NCBI GenBank assembly: GCA_013373205.1
Contig: JABXIG010000020.1
Location: forward strand, 1 to 64,000
Origin: Methylocystaceae bacterium
GTDB taxonomy: Bacteria > Pseudomonadota > Alphaproteobacteria > Rhodospirillales > Terasakiellaceae
Direction of reading: 5' to 3'
DNA: 64,000 nucleotides
The notes beneath the pieces were generated by a model. That model had not been told where the DNA came from, ran no database searches, and saw only the letters and a list, made by a program, of their open reading frames with translations. Made by a program: the position numbers and the translations under genes. Shown here piece by piece: positions 1-6,772 of the stretch (position 1 is its first letter; each line of letters begins with the position of its first letter).

Positions 1-52
1 ATTTTCTTACGCCCGATCGTCCAAAGATAGGGGCAAGTTCAAAAGCCAGAAA

Positions 53-376
53 CTAACATAACGGTTGGACCACCAAAGTGGGGCACGTCAATTGCACCTC
101 GTCTATAGCAGCGGCGATATACTCATCGTCTACAATGCCAGCGAATGTATCTCCCAACTGATCTTCAGCATCATAGGGGCCTCCCCAAATATAGACAAAC
201 TCCCCTTCATCGCGTGGGGTGCTATGTGCCGGGTCTTCGAAGTTCTCGAAAAACCACTCGACAAGCGCATTAACAATTTCATCGCCCGTCATATTGGTAA
301 AGTCTGTTGGGGGCGTTGTCATTGGCCCCATTCTTAACCCTGTCATTGGAATAGCATCCTTCTTAGCCGCGTGCAT
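53..376 (-). CDS. hypothetical protein with YIWGGPYDA motif
   Basis: Acidic protein of about 107 residues. I cannot name a function. The C-terminal half has the string EGEFVYIWGGPYDAED followed by a predicted helix, a pattern I associate with uncharacterised bacterial proteins; that recollection is not verified. The ORF track begins at a GTG (385). I moved the start to the ATG at 376, but the ATG of MTGLRMG, 10 codons further in, has an AGGA upstream and is also possible. No signal peptide or membrane segment is visible. It is transcribed away from the gene at 607, and no partner on its left is visible inside the window. Confidence 0.55.
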   Translation of the reverse strand: MHAAKKDAIPMTGLRMGPMTTPPTDFTNMTGDEIVNALVEWFFENFEDPAHSTPRDEGEFVYIWGGPYDAEDQLGDTFAGIVDDEYIAAAIDEVQLTCPTLVVQPLC

Positions 377-498
377 GTAGTACACACTATTATGGTATGT
401 GAATGCAAGTATATGTTATTCCTGCCATTTCAGTATTTGTTCTAACTTTGTTCTTGACGAAGAACGTTGCCTAAGCTACATATAGCCACAGTCAACAG

Positions 499-531
499 CA
501 CCCGTGCGACCAGTTCGTGCGGGTGTTTTTT
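499..531 (+). terminator. Rho-independent terminator 1 of a tandem pair
   Basis: CACCCG pairs with CGGGTG, and the stem continues to CGA/TCG across a small internal loop, followed by six T on the plus strand. Its T run implies rightward transcription, yet no plus-strand gene precedes it in the window. Confidence 0.6.
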
Positions 532-547
532 GTTGTCTGCTGTTTAC

Positions 548-583
548 ACGCCGTCTCTCAGGTTTGGGGGGCGGCGTTTTTTT
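548..583 (+). terminator. Rho-independent terminator 2 of a tandem pair
   Basis: ACGCCG pairs with CGGCGT around an 18-nt loop, followed by seven T. It ends about 24 bases before the start of the next gene, so it insulates that gene from transcription coming from the left. Confidence 0.6.
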
Positions 584-606
584 ATGCCTGATTGAAAGGA
601 AGTACT

Positions 607-1449
607 ATGTTTGAGGTCTTAGACGATGTTGCCAACAGTGTTGGTAACTTCTTCTCCATAGATAATGCCGTTACACCGGATACCGCTATGTCTAACCCCG
701 ATGCCATCAAGACAGGAACGGCCTTGTCGGACCTTGGATACTTTGGACAGAACGGTGAGAGCGAATTCTCTCTACCCAACAGCGTCAAAGCATTTCAGGA
801 TACCCATGGCCTCAAGGTGGACGGGATCATTAACAAAGGTGGGCCGACAGAGAAAGCCATCTCTGGTGCGTTAGAACAACAAAGTCTGTCCACGACTGAT
901 CCGATGAAAGCGGCACAGAAGGCTTTGCCGCCCCATGTGACCGCATCCAAGCCTGCAAGCTCCAAGCCCGACCAGAAGTCCTGGACAGCTTCGGCATCGT
1001 TTGGAGATGGGACTATTACCAATAAACCCAAGGCTCCCCCGAAACCGAAAATTGACCCGATGACTGCTTTGCTGTTGGCTTCCTCCCCTAAGGGGAAGAT
1101 GCCAACAGCAAAGCAGTGGGAGGAGGTCGCCAAGATGCAGAAGCAAAAGGCCAAAGCTGCCATAATTCCACAAGGGGAAACTGTGCAGAAACGTATTCAG
1201 TCCATGATGCAAGATAACCGTTATGGCGACAAGAACGACACCCGCTTACGTGACCATGTCGTACAGCAGTTTGAGAAGGCTTACCCCGGTCAGGTTCAAT
1301 ATGACGAGACGGGGAAGATGGTTCAGCCCGTAGCATCTATTAAGCCGGAAGAGGTCGAACCCTTTGATCCAGATGGTCAGTTGCTGCCACAGCAAACGAT
1401 ACATATGCCTTTGCGCCCGCGGCAGCAGCGCAGGATGAAGAGGTCGTGA
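607..1449 (+). CDS. peptidoglycan-binding-like protein, N-terminal part of a frameshifted gene
   Basis: About 280 residues. The ATG at 607 follows AAAGGA (595-600) at good spacing; the track's TTG at 592 is upstream of that site and is rejected. Residues about 30-85 (LSDLGYF, then VKAFQDTHGLKVDG and a T-EKAI helix) match the pattern of PG_binding_1 domains, which bind cell-wall peptidoglycan. A Pro/Lys/Ala-rich linker with no clear domain follows. The last 20 residues after DPDGQ are Gln/Arg-rich and look like out-of-frame translation. The -1 frame reads on sensibly as VAATANDTYAFAPAAAAQ and runs straight into the next ORF. I infer that this ORF and 1446-2006 are one gene of about 466 codons, broken by loss of one base near 1380. 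Function of the whole: a cell-wall-directed or exported effector is possible. Confidence 0.6.
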   Translation: MFEVLDDVANSVGNFFSIDNAVTPDTAMSNPDAIKTGTALSDLGYFGQNGESEFSLPNSVKAFQDTHGLKVDGIINKGGPTEKAISGALEQQSLSTTDPMKAAQKALPPHVTASKPASSKPDQKSWTASASFGDGTITNKPKAPPKPKIDPMTALLLASSPKGKMPTAKQWEEVAKMQKQKAKAAIIPQGETVQKRIQSMMQDNRYGDKNDTRLRDHVVQQFEKAYPGQVQYDETGKMVQPVASIKPEEVEPFDPDGQLLPQQTIHMPLRPRQQRRMKRS

Positions 1450-2006
1450 CATACACTGTATCAGACGGGGAGGAAAAAACGCCTCTGGGTCGTCCATATC
1501 AGGAACAAGAACGGCGAATGACAGCAAATACGGATGAACCGATGTCGCCATATGATGCATATGAAGAGTTTGACTTTGATCCACGAGGAGATGGTCAAAA
1601 AATGTTTGGAGTGAAAAATCCTATTGATGGTGGTCGAGCGTATCTAGATGCGAACACAGCTAATGAGGTGACCAGCAAACTGTTTAAGGGTGTGAAACCA
1701 CACAATAACGAAGCAGATGCCTTTCGTCATGCCTACTGGAGTTATCTCATGACACAGAATATTGGTGCAGATAAGGCCAAGCATGCTGGAAATAGTCACG
1801 AGATCACAGAAGAAAACACCGAGGGTGAGCGTTTAATGGACTTGTACAACAATCGTATTGGGCGTCAATTGGCGTTGGACCCAAAGAACAAAGGTCGTCC
1901 AGCAGAAGAAGTCATTCGCGAAGCAATCAAAGATGGTAAGTTAAGGACTTCTCCGTTTAAGATACTTGGTGAGCGAGATTACGTGCCGTCGCCATTTGGA
2001 AATTAA
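1446..2006 (+). CDS. DUF6973-like putative toxin domain, C-terminal part of a frameshifted gene
   Basis: The annotated start is a GTG overlapping the previous stop by 4 bp, without a convincing ribosome site. The frame stays open upstream to 1368 with protein-like sequence, so this is probably the continuation of the 607 gene rather than an independent gene. Residues about 70-150 contain NEADAFRHAYWSYLMTQN, a Gly-Asn-Ser-His-Glu patch (HAGNSHEIT) and MDLYNNRIGR. This His/Asn/Glu-rich all-helical pattern is what I recall for DUF6973, a domain found at the C-termini of polymorphic-toxin-like and phage-associated proteins. Catalysis is unproven. The small membrane protein directly downstream may be its immunity partner. 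Confidence 0.6.
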   Translation: MTYTVSDGEEKTPLGRPYQEQERRMTANTDEPMSPYDAYEEFDFDPRGDGQKMFGVKNPIDGGRAYLDANTANEVTSKLFKGVKPHNNEADAFRHAYWSYLMTQNIGADKAKHAGNSHEITEENTEGERLMDLYNNRIGRQLALDPKNKGRPAEEVIREAIKDGKLRTSPFKILGERDYVPSPFGN

Positions 2007-2024
2007 CCTTTTAGGGGAACAGAT

Positions 2025-2450
2025 ATGGGCAACATTAAAAAGTGGATAATAAGAGGACTAATGGTTCTGTTTGTTCCCCCTATTCTTATTGCGTCATGGG
2101 CAGGCATTGAGACTGTGCAAGACTGTCGGGGGCATCAGCTTTATGTTAGTAGAACGCACATGGATGACAAAGCGGTTACCTCGATCTTGCACCGTGGGGA
2201 AGTCATGTGGTCGGGTGTGCCAGAGCATGATTACCAATCGGTTGTCATTGATGAAATCGTCGAGGGTGCGTTTGATGTTGAGACTAAGTTCTCGGATGGG
2301 TCAGTTAGACAGAGCTTTGTCCCCTCATATATCACCACAATGGACAAGTTTCACCACTACATCAATATCGGGAAACTTGAGGACGCCAACGTGGATAAAG
2401 AGATCAGCTTCTTCTCAGTTGTGCGGAACGAACTGTCATGCCTGTATTGA
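2025..2450 (+). CDS. small membrane-anchored hypothetical protein, candidate immunity protein
   Basis: 141 residues with a basic N-terminus (KKWIIR) and one hydrophobic segment at about residues 9-28, then a soluble, acidic, beta-rich-looking domain. This topology predicts an inner-membrane anchor with the domain in the periplasm. It starts 18 bp after the DUF6973-like ORF, behind TTTTAGGGGAAC, so it is probably cotranscribed with it. No family is recognised. The position directly after a toxin-like domain suggests immunity by context only; a lysis or phage accessory protein cannot be excluded. Confidence 0.5.
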   Translation: MGNIKKWIIRGLMVLFVPPILIASWAGIETVQDCRGHQLYVSRTHMDDKAVTSILHRGEVMWSGVPEHDYQSVVIDEIVEGAFDVETKFSDGSVRQSFVPSYITTMDKFHHYINIGKLEDANVDKEISFFSVVRNELSCLY

Positions 2451-2497
2451 TCGCACCAAAGGAGCATTCATTTAACAGTTATAGGTTGAGGTAAAAG

Positions 2498-3055
2498 ATG
2501 ACTGGTATTCGTATGTCCACAGCCTTATGGAATGGCAGGCACGTCAAAGCATCCAACATTACAAACAGGCAAGATGGATATTGCTGTGACGGTTGTGGCA
2601 CATCGGTATCCTTCGTAAATGAACATGTTGTTCGCAAGGATGATCCGGAACTTGAAAGAACAGTCCCTGCGTTCTTTAGGCTTAAGCGAGGAGTGTTCCA
2701 CCAAACAGGTTGTAAGTATACCCCGTTTGGGCAGGTAGACCAGTTAGTTAAGAAGGCAAACGCCGTCGAAGATGGGGGTGAAAACCCATTTGTACAGCAG
2801 GCCCCTAATGGCCCCATTGAATTTCGCTTGAACATTGCGACTGATGCAAAGCAAGGGCTGTATGATCCGAAAGACGGGAAGGAAGCAGGAAAGAAGTTCG
2901 CGGAACGAGTAGCTCGTGTTTGGAGTGGTGATACGCTTTCCAACTATTGTCGTTCTGCAACGGGGTTACGGTATCAGAACCTAAACATTAACCTCCATCA
3001 TGCAGCGCAGCTATGCGAAGTTGAAAACCCGGACGATCCAAATGAACGAGACTGA
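2498..3055 (+). CDS. zinc-finger protein, CoiA-like N-terminal domain
   Basis: 185 residues. Near residue 28 lies CCDGC, then an H-V-V-R segment, and at about 68-72 HQTGC; together these form a probable Cys/His zinc site. The arrangement (CxxC, then a stretch ending FFRL..GxxHxxxC) is reminiscent of the zinc-binding region of competence CoiA-like nuclease-associated proteins. I see no restriction-type catalytic residues. The C-terminal half is Lys/Asp-rich and unassigned. It overlaps the following HNH gene by 14 bp (from the ATG at 3042), so the two are likely translationally coupled and may function together on DNA. Confidence 0.5.
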   Translation: MTGIRMSTALWNGRHVKASNITNRQDGYCCDGCGTSVSFVNEHVVRKDDPELERTVPAFFRLKRGVFHQTGCKYTPFGQVDQLVKKANAVEDGGENPFVQQAPNGPIEFRLNIATDAKQGLYDPKDGKEAGKKFAERVARVWSGDTLSNYCRSATGLRYQNLNINLHHAAQLCEVENPDDPNERD

Positions 3056-4298
3056 ACAGTACTGCATCTACACCGACAAGCCCGTAGCACCTGAGAACGG
3101 TAACATGGACCACATCATTCCCCTCTCTTTGGGTGGAGCAAATGAATTCGTGGTCTGGTCTGATTGCGCTTACAACTCCAGACTGGGCAGTAAAGTCGAT
3201 GCTAAGATGTTGCAGGACATCGCCTTGCCTTTTGCGCTTCGCAATGCAGGTGTAAAGGGCCACAGTAAGAAACCAATAATCCCTCAATGGAAAAAAGTCG
3301 TTATGGAAGATCGCCCCATGCAGGTGACTTTCGGCCTTGATGAGATCAAAGCGTGGGATGCAAAAAGCCATCGGACCCTGCCGCAAGAGGAACTTAAAGG
3401 TAAGCCATTTGAAGCGACCTTCAAATTAGACACGGATATGAACTATCGCTTCATCGCCAAGGTATGCCTTGCGGGGGGCTACTTCCTATATGGTGACACC
3501 TTTAAAGAGTTAAGTGAATGCCAGACCCTTCGTCAATTGATGGAGTTCGACAGAAAGACAAGTACGCCAGACGATTATAAAGCATCTACAACACGTTTCT
3601 GTGACCGCTTCCATCCTGATGCGAAGGAAGGCGGGAACGCGTACTTTGAACGTGTTTTATGTGAAACTGTTGGACGCTCCATCCTCATCAGTGAACCTCA
3701 TCAAAAAGGTATTGCAATGCATTTGGGGCTAACAGAGGGGTTCTGGTTCATCGTAGTGACTGAAAGGAACGAAGATGAGACAAAACCAAAAACCTCAAAA
3801 ATTGAAGCGGACAAAACGGTGCGCCCCAACCAACTCTGGCAAACAGATTTTACGTATCTGAAAGTCATTGGCTGGGGCTGGTTCTATCTCTCAACAATTC
3901 TGGATGATTATTCCCGCTATATCGTAGCCTGGAAGCTGTGCACCGGTATGAAAGCAGAGGATGTTACCGCAACACTAGAATTGGCTTTGGAAGCCTCGGG
4001 CTGCGATCAGGTTGATGTTGTTCATAAACCGAGATTGCTCAGCGACAACGGGTCATCTTACATCAGCGGTGATCTGGCAGACTGGTTGGAAGATCAAGGA
4101 ATGAGCCATACGCGCGGAGCTCCCAACCATCCTCAAACTCAGGGTAAGATTGAACGCTGGCACCAGACATTGAAGAACCGCATCCTGTTGGAAAACTACT
4201 ATTTGCCAGGCGACCTGGAAAACCAGATCAACGCCTTTGTCGATCATTATAACAATGAACGTTATCATGAAAGTCTGGTGCTTCAATATCACCCGTGA
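3042..4298 (+). CDS. HNH-like nuclease protein fused in frame to an IS3-family transposase fragment
   Basis: Chimeric ORF of about 418 residues from the ATG at 3042; the track's ATG at 3000 lies deep in the previous gene. The N-terminal 55 residues contain CIYTDKPV, then MDHIIPLSLGG and a CAYNSRLG segment, which fit an HNH endonuclease fold with DH and N catalytic/metal residues. A middle region to about residue 250 is unassigned. From there the sequence is a typical IS3-group OrfB integrase core: NQLWQTDFTYLKV (first Asp), LLSDNGSSY (second Asp), GKIERWHQTLKN (Glu). The ORF ends at YHESLVLQYHP, short of the usual PADVYFGR tail. The original nuclease C-terminus is missing. The protein is probably a relic or inactive as a transposase; whether the nuclease half works is unknown. 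Confidence 0.55.
   Translation: MNETEQYCIYTDKPVAPENGNMDHIIPLSLGGANEFVVWSDCAYNSRLGSKVDAKMLQDIALPFALRNAGVKGHSKKPIIPQWKKVVMEDRPMQVTFGLDEIKAWDAKSHRTLPQEELKGKPFEATFKLDTDMNYRFIAKVCLAGGYFLYGDTFKELSECQTLRQLMEFDRKTSTPDDYKASTTRFCDRFHPDAKEGGNAYFERVLCETVGRSILISEPHQKGIAMHLGLTEGFWFIVVTERNEDETKPKTSKIEADKTVRPNQLWQTDFTYLKVIGWGWFYLSTILDDYSRYIVAWKLCTGMKAEDVTATLELALEASGCDQVDVVHKPRLLSDNGSSYISGDLADWLEDQGMSHTRGAPNHPQTQGKIERWHQTLKNRILLENYYLPGDLENQINAFVDHYNNERYHESLVLQYHP
3800..4275 (+). mobile_element. internal fragment of an IS3-family insertion sequence
   Basis: This stretch encodes most of the DDE catalytic core of an IS3-family OrfB (QTDFTY, SDNG, KIERWH). I see no orfA upstream, no terminal inverted repeats and no OrfB tail downstream. 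The boundaries are approximate and set by where the protein stops resembling the transposase. It is a degraded, non-mobile remnant. Confidence 0.75.
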
Positions 4299-4346
4299 AA
4301 CAGATCATGGAATTGACGATAAAGTTCTCGAGACCCAAGCGACTTA

Positions 4347-5258
4347 TCATTCCATATCATCACAATAAACTTTAAACCGATTGCGTCCTTCATTTTTAGC
4401 GACATAAAGAGCTTTATCTGCACACCTGATGAGTTCCACCGTATTATCGGCATTTTCTGGGAAATGAGATATGCCAATGCTTGCCCCGATCTGAATCTCA
4501 CACCCCATTATGAGAAATGTTTTTTTAAGCTGGTTTATGTATTTTTGAGCAATTTGATTAACAGTTTCGTTTTCTGTTACACCACTCAAAATTATTGCAA
4601 ATTCATCCCCGCCTAGCCTTGCCACTTGATCTACTTCACGAACGCGTCTCGTTAAAAGACCAGCAACATGTTGCAATAACTGGTCCCCAATTGGGTGACC
4701 ATAACAATCATTTACAGCTTTAAATCTATCCAAATCTATTATTAAAAGAGACATGCCATGATCATAACGTCGAGCCAGCTTGATTGCCCGGTCAAGTCCC
4801 GTGATAAAACTATTCCTGTTTGAAAGTCCCGTCAGTGGGTCGGTCATTGCCAGTCTCAGTATTTCATCATCTTTCTTTTTACGTTCTGTAATGTCTTCAA
4901 ACGCGAGTAGAATTTTTAAATCGCTTTCTTGCTGAGCAATAACTGTTCGAGCGTTTAGCAAAAATACTTTATCGCCAATGTCTGAAAAATGATGCTCAAC
5001 AAGAAACGCCTCAATTGTCGTCCCTTTAGTCAGTACTTCATCAAGAAGCCTTTTCAATTTAGCAATATCCCATTCACCCTCTCCCACATTGAAAAGAAGC
5101 TGGTTTTCTACATCAGCTTTGCTGAGACCAAAAGAATGGCAAAAATTCTTACTGGCTTTGATCACATGAAAATGTCGATCCAAAACCAAAAAAGGTTCCC
5201 TGATTGTTTCTAAAATGCACTCAATCAAGTCTTGTTGATTGTTACCCTCATCAGACAC
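4347..5258 (-). CDS. PAS-GGDEF diguanylate cyclase
   Basis: 303 residues. An N-terminal PAS domain (about 10-130; LVLDRHFHVIKASKNF, ending FEDITERK) joins a GGDEF domain (about 135-300; DPLTGLSNRNSF, then VARLGGDEFAIIL). The intact GGDEF signature predicts synthesis of cyclic di-GMP from two GTP. The RxxD inhibitory site (REVD) lies exactly five residues before GGDEF, so product inhibition is expected. There is no EAL domain, signal peptide or transmembrane segment, so it is a cytoplasmic sensor whose PAS ligand cannot be read from the sequence. It is a single gene, convergent with the IS-fusion ORF and divergent from the cassette at 5516. Confidence 0.92.
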   Translation of the reverse strand: MSDEGNNQQDLIECILETIREPFLVLDRHFHVIKASKNFCHSFGLSKADVENQLLFNVGEGEWDIAKLKRLLDEVLTKGTTIEAFLVEHHFSDIGDKVFLLNARTVIAQQESDLKILLAFEDITERKKKDDEILRLAMTDPLTGLSNRNSFITGLDRAIKLARRYDHGMSLLIIDLDRFKAVNDCYGHPIGDQLLQHVAGLLTRRVREVDQVARLGGDEFAIILSGVTENETVNQIAQKYINQLKKTFLIMGCEIQIGASIGISHFPENADNTVELIRCADKALYVAKNEGRNRFKVYCDDME

Positions 5259-5403
5259 TTGAAGGCCCCTCCTTCTTGAATGAGTAGAAATATTCAGGAA
5301 TTTACCTCATATGGTAAAAATAATAAAAATATCTATTTTACTCAGAATGTATTATAATGAAATATGCGATATTTAACGGGACTAGCCCTTTAAATATTAT
5401 AAT

Positions 5404-5418
5404 TTATCAATCTGATAA
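5404..5418. promoter_or_regulatory. palindrome in the divergent 4347/5516 intergenic region
   Basis: Perfect dyad TTATCA-ATC-TGATAA in an AT-rich 257-bp intergenic region between the diguanylate cyclase and the ATP-grasp cassette. It is the right size for a dimeric repressor. No known regulator is assigned. Confidence 0.25.
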
Positions 5419-5515
5419 TCGCATTATACAATATTTTTTTAGACTCCCTAAATAAAGAGTCATTTTCTTTCTTGTATATCACAATATTGTAACGCCACCT
5501 TGATAGGAGGCCGCT

Positions 5516-5818
5516 ATGACTATTCGTACAAACTCTAAATTCGTCATTTTCAAACATCCCTTTAAAATTGGTACTTTAGCTGAAATCCAACCAGCTGGTT
5601 CTTATAAGGTCGATACAGATGAGGAACTGATCGAAGGACTGAGTTTCATTGCTTACAAGAGAGTTCTGACAGTTATTCACTTACACAGCAAAAATAAGGT
5701 CAAGTCACTTACCCATGCATTAACCATCACAGCAAAAGAGCTTAAAGAAGCCCTCCAAAATGACCGGCTCGCCAGTGCTAATATTCTGGAAGACTTGCAC
5801 ATTGATTATAAGTTTTGA
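5516..5818 (+). CDS. hypothetical protein, first gene of the ATP-grasp cassette
   Basis: 100 residues, start preceded by the strong ribosome site TAGGAGG. The N-terminal half reads as short beta strands (KFVIFKHPFKI, PAGSYKVDTDEELIEGLSF). I recall similar small uncharacterised proteins in alphaproteobacteria with the same PAGxYxVDTDEELIEGLSF core, but have not checked this. No membrane segment. The next gene starts 6 bp after its stop, so it leads a probable four-gene operon ending in the ATP-grasp enzyme. Confidence 0.75.
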   Translation: MTIRTNSKFVIFKHPFKIGTLAEIQPAGSYKVDTDEELIEGLSFIAYKRVLTVIHLHSKNKVKSLTHALTITAKELKEALQNDRLASANILEDLHIDYKF

Positions 5819-5823
5819 GGATA

Positions 5824-6021
5824 ATGATGTCCTACAAAAAAACGATAAAGCATTCTGCTAAAAATGATACCCCCAAAAAATTCGACACCTTAGATGATGT
5901 CGAAGAAGAAAGCTCTGACAAAAATGAATTGAGTATTTATGGACTAGCCGCTCAATTAAAAAACATCATCACTCAATACAGGATGGATCGAGCAAAACGA
6001 AAACATGAAAGCAAAAAATGA
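5824..6021 (+). CDS. small charged hypothetical protein
   Basis: About 65 residues from the ATG at 5824 (5827 also possible), with TGAGGA just upstream; the track's TTG at 5815 overlaps the preceding stop. It is very hydrophilic, with a Lys-rich N-terminus, an acidic middle (DDVEEESSDK) and a basic C-terminal helix (YRMDRAKRKHESKK). It overlaps the next gene by an ATGA. No family is recognised. Being small and placed beside an ATP-grasp gene, it is one conceivable peptide substrate, but nothing in it proves that. Confidence 0.6.
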   Translation: MMSYKKTIKHSAKNDTPKKFDTLDDVEEESSDKNELSIYGLAAQLKNIITQYRMDRAKRKHESKK

Positions 6022-6689
6022 ACAATCATTCTCAATCAAGATTATTGCGGAACTTAACAGTTATACTTTTCGCCCTTACCTTGATCTGGCCTTATCCAAC
6101 GATTGCTGAAACGATCCCCAAAAACGCTCATGCAGAGAAATATGGCTCTGGTTGGAAGTGTGATAAAGGTTATATGAAAACAGAGAGCAAGTGCCTGAAA
6201 ATTCAAACGCCTAAACATGGTTTTTTAACAGGCCGATCCTATAGTGAAGGCTGGAACTGTCTACGTGGATATAAACGAGACAATAAAAAATGTATTGCAA
6301 TAAAAATCCCAAAGAACGCCTTTTTAAATGATGCTGGATATGAATGGGAATGCGAGCGGGGGTATAAAGAGCGAAGTGGAACGTGTTCGAAAATTAATAT
6401 CCCTAAAAATGCTTATCTGTCTTCAGATACATATGGAAAAGGCTGGGAATGTGTTCGCGGTTTTCAAGCAACAAATGAAGCCTGCATCAAAATAGAAGTC
6501 CCTGAAAACGCTTATCTTGACGACAGTGGCTATAAGGTTGGTTGGAAATGTCTGCGAGGTTTCAAAGCGAACCAGGGAAAATGTAACCCCGTCATACTTC
6601 CTGCAAACGCCCATCTTGATTATTCAGGTAACGATTGGGAGTGCGATGCCTCATTCACCAAATCAGCCAACAGGTGCCTACGCCCATAA
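6018..6689 (+). CDS. secreted cysteine-repeat protein (six repeats)
   Basis: 223 residues. A hydrophobic signal peptide (about residues 11-30) ends near TIAET. The mature protein is six tandem repeats of about 31-33 residues with the pattern I-P-K-N-A-x-L ... G-W-x-C-x-R-G-Y ... C-x-K-I. Each repeat has two Cys, twelve in all, well placed for one disulfide per repeat in the periplasm or outside the cell. Repeat 2 (TPKHGFL) and repeat 6 (WECDASF) diverge most. The start overlaps the preceding stop by 4 bp. Function unknown; adhesion, envelope structure, or a substrate for the ATP-grasp enzyme downstream are possibilities by context only. Confidence 0.8.
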   Translation: MNNHSQSRLLRNLTVILFALTLIWPYPTIAETIPKNAHAEKYGSGWKCDKGYMKTESKCLKIQTPKHGFLTGRSYSEGWNCLRGYKRDNKKCIAIKIPKNAFLNDAGYEWECERGYKERSGTCSKINIPKNAYLSSDTYGKGWECVRGFQATNEACIKIEVPENAYLDDSGYKVGWKCLRGFKANQGKCNPVILPANAHLDYSGNDWECDASFTKSANRCLRP

Positions 6690-6772
6690 CTTATTAAACT
6701 CCATTCATGAGGGACGACTACTGCTTGTTGGAAGTCCCTTTCCACTTATTCATTCGATGAAATGACCAATTA

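Noticed and set aside
3000-3041. ATG at 3000 as start of the HNH-fusion gene
   Set aside because: It would overlap the preceding gene by 56 bp; the ATG at 3042 gives a normal short overlap and begins just before the HNH domain.
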